From Silene conica (Eukaryota > Streptophyta > Magnoliopsida > Caryophyllales > Caryophyllaceae): DNA of 64,000 bases. A program made the position numbers and the translations under genes. Positions 45,421-58,500 of this stretch are shown here, in pieces. Position 1 is the first letter of the stretch, and each line of letters starts with the position of its first letter. The stretch lies in assembly GCA_029255685.2 (NCBI GenBank), contig CM055318.2, forward strand, positions 69,101,136 to 69,165,135, in the 5' to 3' direction. The notes under the pieces are model-generated. The model saw only the letters and a list, made by a program, of their open reading frames with translations, searched no databases and was not told the origin of the DNA.

Positions 45421-46674
45421 ACTACGGCTATGTTAAAACTTAAAACTCATGGGTGAGAGTTTTACCATCCTAGCGGTTCTACCAACTCGTATTCGCACTA
45501 AGATAGTGTACCAAAAAAGTCAGTCCTAAATTAATAAATGCAGCAGCATTTTGTTCGATTTCTCGTGAAGTCAAATTTTCAAAGAAATAGCCCTCAACTT
45601 CTTATTTCCAAGTGAAGGAACCGAGTATTGATATCCTCTTTAAATTCAATTCTAATAGACGGAATATTTTTATAAGAAATCGGGGACAGATTTTTTTCAA
45701 ACACGAACATGCACTTAGTGCAAGATTACAATTGAAAGTTACTCCGTAAGTGACAATTCACGGGTGTAGGCATAAAGCTATAAAGTAATGTGTCTATGTC
45801 TATTTAACCTTTTTACAAGACAATCTAAAGTCAAGATTGGCTATGATTTACCAAGAAACTACCATAAATGTGTGTTAATGGTGTAACTAAAGGTGGAAAG
45901 AGACAGGTAGGGGTCCAATTTCAGAAACAAACAAACAAAGATGGTAAACTTCAAAATGAGTATTATAGAGGAGATTACCACATCAATTATCAGAGGTAGA
46001 TATTGCCAAACCATTATCATATCTTCAAACCCAAATTCAACCCAGGCTGTAATGTTTGATTTATCGTTATTGAAGTTGATTGCTTCGGCTGTTTTCCTCC
46101 AGAAAAAAAAAACGCATTCAACTCGATCAAACCAAAGTAATCTACTATTTCGGTACAACCTACCGGAAATCCTATAGCCTACAAACCTGCATACAATTTG
46201 AGCAAGCTAATATCAAAAGGAGTCTACTATCCATATCTATTTTGGTACAACCTAACCAAAAATCCAATAGTAAGAACAAAAGGAATCAATTAAAGCAATC
46301 TACTATCCATATTGATATCACCTTTATAAATTTAATAAAAAAGGAGTATCATTAAAGAGAAAGAGACCTTCAATCTCATGATCTCTTATACTATAACCTT
46401 TTTCTTTCCGACATTTACTTTCCACACCAATGCACCAACCAACCCCCCTCTATAAACAAAGTCTACCAAGTTTACCAAATTTCTTCCCTTTTTTAAATAA
46501 ATGACATTAGTCAAGAATGGTCTGCTTACAAACACTAGAAGTGGAAGACCATATGATTGAGCTCAGCAATCTTGTTCATCACTTCTTCCTCTATCTTGTT
46601 CACTCCCTGCAAATATTTCAGCTAAAACTAATATAATTTGATTAATACAAAAATTATTAACAATTATTGAAGCT
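45421..46674 (+). promoter_or_regulatory. Upstream region of first receptor kinase with conserved blocks
   Basis: Two stretches resemble the region upstream of the second receptor kinase. Block 1 is about 45897-45970 (GGGGTCCAA, GAAACAAACAAA, AAAGATGGT, ATTATAGAGGAG). Block 2 is about 46540-46625 (AGTGGAAGACCATATGATTG, CTTCTTCCTCT). Their order and rough distances to the ATG are kept (about 775 and 130 bp). They are probably promoter and 5' leader remnants of the gene duplication. Short open frames here are not convincing genes. Confidence 0.55.
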
Positions 46675-49600
46675 ATGTTCGTAAAGTTTCAACCTTGGTG
46701 TTTCGATACTAGCCATCATCTTCTCTTCATGCTACTGCTATATTCTGTTTCCTGTTCATACCAGCAGGTTTGCAACCCACAAGATAAGCAAGCTCTGATG
46801 AAATTTGCTGAGTCTCTATCGTCGACTTTGAGTCCTTTGAATTGGAGTTCTACCTTGGATTGTTGCACTTCTTGGGAAGGGATTGTTTGTGATGAGAAGG
46901 GAAAAGTGAAGAGTTTGCTGCTTTCCTCACGGAGATTGAAGGGGAGTATATCATATTCACTTGGGAATATTACAAGTCTTATTCAGCTCAATCTTACGAA
47001 TAATTCCCTTCATGGATCACTCCCAAATGGGATTTTCAGTTCACTGAGTAGCCTGAAGATCATTGACTTAAGTTCCAACAAATTTTCTGGTAATCTCTCA
47101 GCATGCTTTATTTCAAAGGGCGGTTTCGTCTTTGGGTCGGAATTGACAAGTTTGAATGTCAGCAATAATGGCTTCACTGGTCATATTCCTTCATTCATAT
47201 GCAACACTAATCCTGCCGTCAAAATCCTTGATTTCTCCACAAATAGTTTTGATGATCAAATTCCTGTTGGACTTGGAAAATGCTCTCAACTTGAAAGATT
47301 CAGAACAGGTTTCAACAATCTGTCAGGAATGTTACCTACTGATGTTTACAGCTTGAAGTCTCTGGTTGAGTTATCAGTTCCTGTAAATAACATATCAGGA
47401 ACTCTTGCAGAAGAAATGCTTGGTCTCACCAATCTCGAGATCCTTGAATTATACTCAAATAATTTCTCAGGTGTGATCCCTCAGAACATTGGGAAGCTTC
47501 CCAAATTAAAGCATTTGGAACTCCACATAAATAGGCTAAGGGGGTTTATACCAACATCCTTGCTGATCAACTGTACAAATCTGGTAAAGCTTATTTTAAG
47601 GTTGAATTCCCTACAAGGTAACATCTCCAATCTTGATTTTTCGAGACTTTCCCAGTTGCAAACGCTTGACCTTGGCAATAATAAATTCACTGGAAACTTA
47701 CCTGATAGCATATTGCAATGCAAGTCATTAACCGCAATTAGAGTAGCGTCGAACAGCCTAACAGGAAGTTTATCACTCAATATGGTAGAATTAACATCAT
47801 TGACTTTTTTTTCTATCTCGGGCAATAACTTCACTAATATATCAAAGACCCTGAAAATCTTGGCTGGTTGTAAGAGCCTTAATAACCTCATAATGTCAGA
47901 TAATTTCAACCAAGAATCTTTACCGAGTGAAAATAATTTCATACAAAAAGGGGAATTCCGGAACTTGCAAATTCTTGCCCTAGGAGGATGTCAACTCACG
48001 GGGCAAGTACCGGCATGGCTACTCAATATCAAGACTCTCGAAGTTTTAGACTTGTCATATAATAAAATCACAGGTGGAATTCCTGATTGGTTGGGAAATA
48101 TGCCTAGCTTCTTTTACTTGGACTTGTCGATGAATAATCTATCAGGGGAATTACCATTGCAACTCAGTAAACTGCCAGCATTGATTTCTGATAGAGTGAT
48201 TGATAAACTGAACCGAACTTATCTTGATCTCCCTGTTTTTGTGACGCCCAACAATGCAACTAAGCAGCAATATAGTCAGCTTGCAAACCTACCGCCAGCT
48301 ATCTACATCAAGGGGAACCAAATCACTGGTAATATCCCACTCGAGATATGTCAACTACAGAATCTTTATGTACTAGATCTTAGTGACAATCATTTCTCAG
48401 GGAGTATCCCACCAGAACTTTCCAATCTCACAAGCTTAGAAACACTAGACCTTTCCCAGAACAACCTGACCAATGAAATTCCCACATCGCTACAAGCCCT
48501 GTCTTTCTTATCAAAATTCAATGTTTCCTATAACAATCTTCAGGGGTCAATTCTGACAGGAGGTCAATTTGACACTTTTACAGAATCGAGCTATGTAGGA
48601 AATCCTGGGTTATGTGGTCAAATCCTACAGCATCATTGTTCATCTGAGTCGATCAACTCAATATCTCCCCACATCAAAATCCGAAACAAGAGACTCTTTT
48701 TAGGAATTACCCTTGGCGTCTTCTTAAGCATATCCCTCATTCTTCTTGTATTAACCCGGCTGATGATACGCAGCAGAAAGGTCCTCAAAAGGGTCATCAC
48801 TAACAAGTTTGAATCAGAAACAAACTCCTATGGCTCCAACTCTCATCTCCCAGGTGATAATACCAGCCTTGTTGTAGTCTTTCCTGGGTCTATCAGTGAA
48901 ATCAAGGATCTGTCATTCGAGGACATACTGAAAAGTACCAATAACTTCAGCCGAGAGAATATCGTTGGTTGTGGAGGGTTTGGTTTGGTTTACAGAGCAA
49001 ACTTAGACAACGGAGTTAAACTTGCTATAAAAAAGCTTTCAGGAGATATGTGTGTCATAGACCGAGAATTTGAAGCAGAGCTGGAAGCCCTATCAGTGGC
49101 TCAACATGAAAATGTGGTTTCTTTGCTGGGCTACTGTGTTCATGATGAATTTAGGCTTCTAATCTACTCTTTCATGGAAAATGGAAGCCTTGACTACTGG
49201 TTGCATGAAAACCCAGATGGGCCATCTTTACTTGATTGGCCGAGACGACTAAAAATTGCTCTTGGAGCAAGTCATGGGATAGCGTACATGCACCACATTT
49301 GTGAGCCACATATTGTACACCGTGATATAAAGTCCAGCAACATCCTGCTTGACGAAAAATTCAAAGCTTATGTGGCAGATTTCGGATTATCTAGACTCAT
49401 TCTCCCACATCGCACTCATGTCACTACTGACCTGGTTGGAACGCTAGGGTACATTCCACCGGAATATGGGCAGTCTTGGGGAGCAACCTTAAGGGGTGAC
49501 GTGTACAGTTTCGGGATTGTTTTGTTGGAGCTACTGACAGGAAAGAGGCCAGTGGAATTATGCAATCCGAAAACAACAGAAGAGTTAGTTGTGTGGGTAC

Positions 49601-49827
49601 AACGGCTTAAAAGTGAAGGAAAACATGAAGAAATCTTTGATCCTGAAATGGTAGTCAAAGGACATGAACAGGAAATGCTGGAGGTGCTTGAAGTCGCTTG
49701 CAAGTGTATAGAGCATAATCCTCTTGAAAGGCCAGCTATTAAAGATGTCGTATATCAGCTCAAGATTATGCAGTGCCACTCAGAAACAGTCAGGGCCAAG
49801 CAAGATTCGCCTGTGGAAGATACATAA
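46675..49827 (+). CDS. LRR receptor kinase, PSY1R/PSKR type (paralogue 1)
   Basis: Intronless, 1050 residues. Signal peptide about residues 1-29; N-terminal LRR cap with paired Cys (NWSSTLDCCTSWEGIVC); about 20 leucine-rich repeats from roughly 75 to 625, interrupted by an island region around 500-547 ([18 protein letters not shown]); a membrane span about 674-697; and a Ser/Thr kinase about 758-1033. Kinase features are intact: glycine loop GCGGFG (765-770), lysine in AIKK (786), HRD (882-884) and DFG (902-904), so it is an RD kinase. Architecture and island sequence fit LRR-RLK subfamily X receptors for sulphated peptides (PSY1R, PSKR). These sit in the plasma membrane and promote growth when they bind peptide. 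PSY1R itself is about 1095 residues. The ligand is inferred, not shown. It forms a tandem pair with the gene at 55510. Confidence 0.93.
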   Translation: MFVKFQPWCFDTSHHLLFMLLLYSVSCSYQQVCNPQDKQALMKFAESLSSTLSPLNWSSTLDCCTSWEGIVCDEKGKVKSLLLSSRRLKGSISYSLGNITSLIQLNLTNNSLHGSLPNGIFSSLSSLKIIDLSSNKFSGNLSACFISKGGFVFGSELTSLNVSNNGFTGHIPSFICNTNPAVKILDFSTNSFDDQIPVGLGKCSQLERFRTGFNNLSGMLPTDVYSLKSLVELSVPVNNISGTLAEEMLGLTNLEILELYSNNFSGVIPQNIGKLPKLKHLELHINRLRGFIPTSLLINCTNLVKLILRLNSLQGNISNLDFSRLSQLQTLDLGNNKFTGNLPDSILQCKSLTAIRVASNSLTGSLSLNMVELTSLTFFSISGNNFTNISKTLKILAGCKSLNNLIMSDNFNQESLPSENNFIQKGEFRNLQILALGGCQLTGQVPAWLLNIKTLEVLDLSYNKITGGIPDWLGNMPSFFYLDLSMNNLSGELPLQLSKLPALISDRVIDKLNRTYLDLPVFVTPNNATKQQYSQLANLPPAIYIKGNQITGNIPLEICQLQNLYVLDLSDNHFSGSIPPELSNLTSLETLDLSQNNLTNEIPTSLQALSFLSKFNVSYNNLQGSILTGGQFDTFTESSYVGNPGLCGQILQHHCSSESINSISPHIKIRNKRLFLGITLGVFLSISLILLVLTRLMIRSRKVLKRVITNKFESETNSYGSNSHLPGDNTSLVVVFPGSISEIKDLSFEDILKSTNNFSRENIVGCGGFGLVYRANLDNGVKLAIKKLSGDMCVIDREFEAELEALSVAQHENVVSLLGYCVHDEFRLLIYSFMENGSLDYWLHENPDGPSLLDWPRRLKIALGASHGIAYMHHICEPHIVHRDIKSSNILLDEKFKAYVADFGLSRLILPHRTHVTTDLVGTLGYIPPEYGQSWGATLRGDVYSFGIVLLELLTGKRPVELCNPKTTEELVVWVQRLKSEGKHEEIFDPEMVVKGHEQEMLEVLEVACKCIEHNPLERPAIKDVVYQLKIMQCHSETVRAKQDSPVEDT

Positions 49828-52800
49828 CTGTTTATATTAGGCCATCAAAAACATTGTAGAAAAATAGAGATACACATAGAGAAGTAGAAACAAGTTTGTT
49901 TGGGGAGAGTCGTTAAAGGTATACAAAATATGATCATAGAGACAACATTACTTTTGACACTTTGCTATGGCCAATTGGCCACAAGTACAGGTCCGACACT
50001 CCTTACATTTTGACATTTCATTTTATACCAAGAATATGAAAATGTTTTTTTAATAAAATAGTCGTTTCTGACTCTCCAAAACGCACTTGCATCCCGCAAT
50101 TGCAGCTGAGTCCAATTAACATTACCTACAGATCAACAGGTGCCCGATACTTCCACAGTGACAAGACTCCACAGTAACAAAAATGTGCACTATAATCTAT
50201 CAACCACGTCAATCATAAATTCATAATTTAACATATATCATGTCCAAACTCCAGATATTAGCTTGAAGCTAAGAAATTATTTTAGGGAACTTCTAATGAC
50301 TTGAAAGTTGATACTAATTTATGGTGAGTTGTGAGTTGTGACTTAAGTCTGCAGGAACAGAGATGCAACCCTGCAGAGCTTGTTTTCCACATGAATTGGA
50401 CATGTTAAATGCTCTTGTTATAACAGAAGCTTTAACACCATTAACGGCTCCATTTACTATGAATCTCTCATGTAGCATATACAAGTTAAAATAAGCAGAA
50501 CCGAAAACTTTTAGCCACACAATATCAACAGAATGTTAGATAAGCTACTATATGAACCTCAGAAAAAAAACACACCAAGAAAGGAACTAGCACCTAAATT
50601 CATATTCACAGAAATGTGATATACTGTGGGGGTCTAAAATCTAAAATTTACTTGAAATGTAGGATCTCGAATACTAAAACGGTCTCAAATGTATACACTC
50701 ACGCACACTGACAAAAGCGCTTGACCAATACCTTGATACGTCTAGTAACCCTTGACTAAAAGAGGTAGGAGGAATCAAATTTACGCACTTGTACCCTCAT
50801 ACCCTATGATTTCAAAAATTAGCTTTGCATCTAGAACTGATTAAACGACCCATTTAATTACTAATTTATTGTATTATGCTTCAAAGCCAATGATTATTGT
50901 TTTCATACAAAATTAACAGTAAATTCAATATCATTCACTAGGAAGTACGGAGTACAAGCTAATGAATTAAGTAATATTTGTCTGATCATCGTTGGTTGCG
51001 ATATCGTTTCTCTTTTTATTTTTTTGGAAGGGTCTTGTCGTCCAATCAGGCACTGACACATGGCAACGAGAAAGGTAAAGATAAATCACCAATCCAAAGT
51101 TGCAGAGTGATACCTATGTGTAACATTTCTCCCCGCATTCCGTTTCTTATTAGTTTTCAACTTAACTGCTTTTATCTTTGGAGTTTAGAATCCATATGTC
51201 ACTGATGTGAGTAGTCCAAAATTGAATGACTTGATTATATTAAGAATAGAAAAGCTAAATTATGAAGGTTATATTTATCATTTGACCAGTGATTTGGCTT
51301 GTCTTAAGCAAAGTTGGCTTTTGAAATTATATAATTGACAATGCTTTCGCCTCAAATTTTAAAGCAGATATGATATGATACCATGTAATAATAAAGGGGA
51401 AAAAAACTTAAATCAAAGGCCAGCCCTGACACCTGAACCAATTTATTCTACAGATTCCCCATGCTTTCATCTACATTTACTAAACCTTTAATTGTCTATC
51501 CAAACCATATACACAAGTCATCATAGATTCACAGGAGACTCTCATGATAATATTAGCACGAGAATGATCCGTGGGAGAATTAAACTGGGAAGTTAACTTT
51601 TAGTTTTTTTTTTTTTTGAAAGGAACTTTTAGTTAGTGACTAATGAGTAATGAGTATATGAATAATGTTTATAGGCGGTGAGTTCGTCTCATATTATATT
51701 AACGTGAGAGTTGAGACCATCTACATTAGTGTAACGACTATAACTCATTCGACAAATATAGGGACTGGAAAGAATAATATATGAAACTAATTACCTTAAT
51801 TTTAATCTCTACATTATAATTTGTGTTTAATACGTACGTAATATATAAGGCGATTCTACAAAAGATACAAGCCAAACTATATAGAATAGCATATTTCATT
51901 TATTTTCGTTGTAGGCTTGACTACTTTCTAGTACTCTTTTGGGTACCTTAGCCTTTTCCCTTAAAATACCTTAGCCCCAACATCAGATAGGGGTAAGCTA
52001 TTATACCACTCATTAAGCCCCAACAACTGGTATAAGTAAAATCATCTTTCTGCTAACACACCTCCCTTAAACATCATTATTCCAGTAATAAAGCTTCTAA
52101 GTTCATAGTTGCGTTTTGCATACCATCAATGATCATCCCACTTGAATTAGTCAACTAAACATATTCATGTAAATAATAATTATATATATCCATTAGCATT
52201 AAACAGGATAAAACAAGCAATAAACTACCCAACAACTGAATTTGCAAAATCATCACCAATTTATTAAAAATCCACCTAAGGAGTAATACCATCCTTCGTG
52301 GTTTTTTATTTCCTTGTTGCGTTATTTGAAGTATTTGAAGGATTTCTGCCAATTGACATCCCCAAGCCCAATAATTTACTCAACAACAATAGTCAAGTTT
52401 CATCATTTTTTGTATCTGAATTTCAGAAATCTACTTGTAAAAAATAAAGAAATAGAAGTAGACAAATAATGGATATTTACTACACCATATGCTATTAAAC
52501 AATTGCTTTAGTCGTCATCTTATATCGTCTATCGCGGTTAGGAATGACAATGGGTCGGGTTTGAGTTGGGTGAAACTTCATGCGCATACATCCACCATTT
52601 CAGAAACACCACCTTATCTATTCGTCATGCATAAATTAACCACAGTAAGTGGATCCTACCATCACAGGGAGATGATATGAGTGGCTAAGTGATAAATAAG
52701 TTGACTAAAATATGTTTGTAATTGACTAATTACTAAGTTCCAGAAAAAATGTTGAAATTTATTTCACCAAAAAAGATAAAGTTAAGTAAATGTAAACTAA

Positions 52801-53014
52801 GATTAGTGACTAGTGAGTGTTCAGTTAAATACTTGCTTGGGGATTATACAGAAATACAATAGTTGAGTAGTGGAATTGAAATTCAAACTAAGGGAGTATT
52901 ATAATTCTTGGCATAATATATTATGTTAATAACAATAATAAATGCCAAATAATCAAATACTCCATATTATTTACCATGCTTTTTTTTTAAATATTTTGAA
53001 GTCTGCCGTATAAT
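49828..53014. other. 3.2-kb intergenic stretch, no gene recognised
   Basis: AT-rich DNA after paralogue 1. It has a T run near 51607 and a short hAT-like end fragment near 52538 (GGAATGACAATGGGTCGGG). A 68-codon minus frame near 50314-50520 with CGKQALQGC looks vaguely protein-like but is unplaced. No RNA gene was seen. Confidence 0.4.
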
Positions 53015-54062
53015 TAGACCTGTCAAAACCTGACCCGCCCCGAAAACCGACCGTAACCCGACCCGTAAATAACCCGTAAATGACCCGGTTTTTTCAACCG
53101 AACCCGAAAGATACCCGAACCCGTTTCGACCCGTAAATAGCGGGTCAAAACCCGACCCGCAGCGGGTTGACCGTTGGATCAAGACAATATATCATTTTTA
53201 AAATATACAATGTCATATCAGTATTGATGACTTATAAATTTTTGAGGGGAAATATGTATATATGCGGTATGTCACGTCATCACCTCAAATAACATGCCAC
53301 GTCATCACCTCAAACAACATGTCACGTCATCACCTCAAAGTCTGTGTCACACCGTCACTTTCACCGTAGTACGTCGAATTGCATTCCACGTAAGCAACGC
53401 CAACTCATCACCTTGAACCACATGCCACGTCATCACATCGAAGTGTGTGTCACGTCGTCACTTTTAGTATAGTACGTCAAGTTACATTCCACGTTAGCAC
53501 TGTCACCTCATTATTTCGAAGGACCACATGTCACATCATTACATCGAAATGTGTGTCACACGGTCACTTACACCTCCTTCCACATAATTGTCTAGGACCA
53601 CATGCCACATCCACCTCAAAATATGTGTCATACCGTCACTTTCACCGTATTACGTCGAACTGAACCGCACTTCGCGTCAACACTTCTACCTCATCACCTC
53701 AGATCACGTGTCACGTCATCATTGTTATCTTATTTGAGTCTCATTATCGTACTTAGCGAGTTAGTAAGGGTGATGATGATGATAACGATGGTGATGTTGG
53801 CGGTGAGGGCAAAAATGGTGACAATTAAGTTGACTAAGACGAGGAAGAGGATAGAAAACGTATAAAGGGTAGGAATTACGATATAAAAGAAGTTTTAAAA
53901 AATGCGAGGAAAAGATGTTGATTGACCTGTATTTTTACCCGAACCCGACCCGGAACCCGCATAGACATGACCCGTATTTTATCCGACCCGAAATACACCC
54001 GACCCGTATTTTACCCGAACCCGTATCTACCCGACCCGCAACCCGCCCGTTCGACAGGTCTA
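53015..54062. mobile_element. hAT element with internal minisatellite
   Basis: Ends TAGACCTGTC and GACAGGTCTA, with a perfect 8-bp duplication CGTATAAT (53007-53014 and 54063-54070). The arms consist of ACCCGACCCG-type repeats, and the centre is a degenerate minisatellite. No transposase frame. It lies between the two receptor kinase genes, so it inserted after or beside their duplication. Confidence 0.92.
53265..53720. repeat. Degenerate minisatellite inside the hAT element
   Basis: Repeated strings close to CATGCCACGTCATCACCTC and GTGTGTCACGTCGTCACTTT alternate with variable spacing. A higher-order unit of roughly 110-120 bp seems to repeat about four times. Confidence 0.75.
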
Positions 54063-54521
54063 CGTATAATATATGTTTCATTGTCATCCATGGAGATCAA
54101 GAATATAATAGAACAGTATAGCCTATGTTCATATGAGTATTATACAATTATACCTTAATGAAAATAAGACTATTCAACAATTTTTATATAAAACCGTTTT
54201 ACATAAGCATTATTGTAAAACCAAGTAATTTACCTAAAGACCCCCACTAAATAACTTCCACGAATCACCACTTTCCATAATAAGGGCATTATGGTCTTTT
54301 GTTATATGGTTTATTGTAAAACCGTTTTACATACTCCCATTCAAATATTTAAGCAGATGCTACAGGAGGATGAGTAAATATTAATCAACCACTATGAGAG
54401 GACAGAAAGAATCCTACTCAATTTAGTGGCTTTAAATAGACAGTCCAAAGAGTCAATATTTGCTATAATTCACATAGTAGTGTATGATGCAAATATGCAA
54501 TTGCTTGTGACTTTGTGAGTG

Positions 54522-54595
54522 GAGAGAGGGGTCCAAATAAGAAACAAACAAAGATGGTGGACTTCATAAAGAATATTATTAAGAGGAGCACTTCT
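54522..54595 (+). promoter_or_regulatory. Conserved block upstream of second receptor kinase
   Basis: Shares GGGGTCCAA, AGAAACAAACAAAGATGGT and ATTATTAAGAGGAG in order with 45897-45970 upstream of paralogue 1. It lies about 985 bp before the ATG. It is either a promoter element or duplicate ancestry retained in non-coding DNA. Confidence 0.55.
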
Positions 54596-55339
54596 TTGAA
54601 AGTAATATGCATTTTGCTAATCACTCCTTTATTGACTATATAATATTATTATTTTTCAGTGACATTTGTTAATTGTTATGATAAGAATCATTACAATAAT
54701 TAATTAACAAGTTGATACCCACCATCCATAATCTAATCTTTGGTCTTAATTTGATGATTACACTTGCGAGGAACCTATAGTCTTCGGTCTTTCTCTCTCT
54801 AGAGTCATCCATAGGTAAACGCTTTTCAGGGAGTTCATTAATTAATTAATTCCTCTACGGTCTAATATTAATTTATTTATCCTCAAAACAACAAATACGT
54901 ACTGCTTATTGAAATCATTTAAGTATTGTAATGCGTGGTTGAGTTGTTTATGATAACAAACGATTATACTTAGTGATCTTAAAACTAAGCCGATTAGAAC
55001 ATAAAAGTTCCTTTCACAAGAATTAAAAACAAGAAGACAATGAGACATGGGTCACGTACCTTTTTGAGATTGTTGGTCGAAAGTTTATTCAGGAACACCC
55101 CAAAAATATATTAGGAATACATCAACTACTTTTCCTATTAAAAAGAAAAACGAAAGAAATCGGTAAGTAACGAGATAACGCGGCCCTTAAAAAACCCAAA
55201 ATAAGAATTAGATAAAATTTATCAAGTTATCAACAGCATCACTATACAAAATATATTATTATACTTTTTAGTTTAATAAATTTCTAACCTCCTCTCTCCT
55301 ACGAGCCACAGGTTAAGAAGAGCAGTGGAGACAAACATG

Positions 55340-55420
55340 TTAAGTGGGAAGCCCACATGATTGGACTTAGCACCCATCTAGATGCCTTCTTCCTCTGTTC
55401 CTGATCAAAATCCCAACAAA
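55340..55420 (+). promoter_or_regulatory. Conserved leader block of second receptor kinase
   Basis: AGTGGGAAGCCCACATGATT, then CTTAGCA and CTTCTTCCTCTGTTC, resembles 46540-46625 at nearly the same distance from the ATG (about 130-170 bp). Probably core promoter or 5' leader. Confidence 0.5.
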
Positions 55421-55509
55421 AATAACAGATTTTTACCTTATTTTAGACAACAACAAAAACCCAACATTAATCACAAATAACCCATAAAAATTATAAATTC
55501 TTTTAAACC

Positions 55510-58500
55510 ATGCTTATAGAGTTAATACCTTCATTATCACATAGCAGTAGCTATCATCTACATCTTCTCTTCATTCTTCTGCTATATTCCGTCTCGTTTT
55601 CTTGCCAACAACAAATTTGCAACCCAGAAGATCAGCAATCACTTCTTGACTTTTCTGGGTTTTTATCCTCTTCTTTGAGGCCTCTGAATTGGTCTCTTAG
55701 TTCTGATTGCTGCTTATCTTGGGAAGGGATTGGTTGCGACGATACAGGTCGAGTTGTCCATTTGTTGCTACCATCAAGAAGATTGAAAGGCAACATATCC
55801 TCTTCACTTGCCAATCTTACCAGTCTTACTCAGCTCAATCTTTCTCAGAATTCATTTTCTGGGTTACTCCCAGATAGTCTTTTTACTTCACTGACTAACC
55901 TTGAGATCATTGACCTGAGCTCCAACTTTTTGTATGGCACTTTATCAGCATCATTGACTTCAAATGGAAGTTTCCCTGGTACCATACAGATTATAGATAT
56001 CTCAAACAATCAATTCCATGGCACAATTGAGCCTACATGGTTCGCTCTTGGATCAAATTTGTCGAGTTTCAATGCCAGTAACACGAACTTCAACGGTCAA
56101 ATTCCTTCACCAATTTGTATCAGTTCTCCTAAGCTTAAGAAACTTGATTTCACAAATGCCGCTTTTAATGGGCACATTCCTGTTGGTCTAGGGAGATGTT
56201 TGGAACTCGAAGTATTTCGAGCAGGTTTCAATAATGTATCTGGATTACTTCCGGATGACATTTACAGTTTGAAGTTGCTGGTCGAATTATCAGTTCCTGC
56301 AAATAACATAAATGGAACCATTGGAGAGGAAATGCTAGGCTTAACCAACCTCAAGATCCTTGAATTATACTCCAACAGTTTTTCTGGCACAATCCCTTGG
56401 GATATAGGGAAGCTCACTAAATTGGAGAAATTGCAACTTCACATAAATGAGTTGAGTGGTACCATACCACCATCCTTGATGAACTGCACAAATCTAGTGA
56501 AGCTCATATTGCGAGTCAATGCCTTGGAAGGTAACATCTCGACACTTGATTTCTCTAGGCTTTTCCGACTTCAAACGCTTGACCTTGGTAATAATTACTT
56601 AACTGGAAACTTACCTAAAAGCATTTTCTCATGCAAGTCCTTAACTGCTATAAGAGTCGCCATCAACAAGTTATCAGGGCAAATTTCTCCCAGTGTAGTG
56701 ACCTTACCATCTTTGACTTTCCTCTCCCTCTCCAACAACAGCTTCACCAATGTATCAGGGGCACTAACAATTTTGGCGACATGCAAAAACCTTGCCACAC
56801 TAACCTTGTCAAAGAATTTTTACAATGAAATTTTACCCGGTGAGAAGAGTTTCATAGGGCCAGAAGGGTTCAGAAACCTTCAGGTCCTTGCTTTGGGAGG
56901 ATGCAATTTCCAGGGTCAAGTCCCTGAGTGGCTGGCTAATATAAAAACTCTTGAGGTTTTAGACTTGTCATTTAATGAAATAAGGGGCACAATTCCAGAG
57001 TGGTTTGGATCTTTGCCAAACTTCTTCTACTTGGACTTGTCAATGAACAGTCTTACAGGTGAATTTCCAGTGCAGTTGAATAGGTTGCCTGCATTATTAT
57101 CAGAGAAGGCTGCCAATAAGTTGAACCGAAGTTATCTTGACCTTCCTGTCTTTGTCGCCCCTAATAATGCAAGTAACCAGCAATACAATCAGCTTGCAAT
57201 ACTGCCTCCCGCTATATACCTCAAGGGAAATCATCTTACTGGTAAACTCCCAGTTGAGATAAGCCAACTGCAAAATCTTCATGTGCTGGATCTTAGTGTG
57301 AATGACTTCTCAGGTAGCATTCCACCAGAATTTTCCAACCTCACAAGCCTTGAAGTGTTAGACCTCTCTCAGAATAATTTGTCAGGAGAAATCCCGACAT
57401 CGCTGCAAACTCTCAACTTCTTATCACAATTCAATGTCTCCCACAATAATCTTGAAGGCCAAATTCCGACAGGGGGTCAGTTTGGCACTTTCGGAGAATC
57501 GAGTTATGTTGGGAATCTGGGGTTATGTGGTCAAGCTATACAGAATCAACCTTGTTCAACTCAAGCAGCACCCTCAATAACACAGGGTCATGGCAAAAAT
57601 GTAGGCTTGATTTTGGGACTTACACTAGGTGTCTGCTTAGGAATCACCTGTGTTATTATGATTCTAGTGTACTGGATAATGTCTAAGAGAAGAATACGTC
57701 CTGGAGGTGATATCGATAAGATTGAAGCAGAAATGAATTCCCGCTGCTCTAGCTCCGGCGAAATGTCAAAAGATACCAGTCTCATCATACTCTTTCCGGG
57801 CTCTGCCACAAAAATCAAGGATCTGTCAATATTAGACATACTAAAAGCCACCAATAATTTCAACCAGGAAAACATTATTGGGTGTGGAGGTTTTGGTTTG
57901 GTCTACAAAGCAACCTTGGATAACGGGGTTAAGGTTGCTATCAAAAAGCTTTCCGGAGATATGTGTCTGATTGAACGAGAATTCAAAGCAGAGGTGGAAG
58001 TTCTATCACTGGCTCAGCATGAAAATCTAGTATCACTTATGGGCTATTGTGTGCATGATGGTCTTCGGCTACTGATGTACTCCTACATGGAAAATGGAAG
58101 CCTCGACTACTGGTTGCATGAGAATCCTGATGGTCCATCCCAACTTGATTGGCCAATACGAGTAAAAATAGCTTTTGGAGCCGGCAACGGTCTAGCTTAC
58201 ATGCATCAAATCTGTGAGCCACATATTGTGCACCGTGATATAAAATCAAGCAACATTCTCCTTGATGAAAACTTTGAAGCACATTTAGCTGATTTTGGAC
58301 TTTCCAGACTCATTCTACCATATCGAACTCATGTAACCACTGAGCTTGTAGGAACACTGGGTTACATTCCACCAGAGTATGGGCAGGCTTGGGTAGCCAC
58401 ATTTAGGGGTGATGTATACAGTTTTGGGGTTGTATTGCTTGAATTGCTCACAGGCAAGAGACCTATGGAGGTACGTAAAACAAAAACATCAAGGGAATTA

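Noticed and set aside
53915-54158. Pro/Arg-rich frames as genes
   Set aside because: They are translations of the ACCCGACCCG subterminal repeats of the hAT element.
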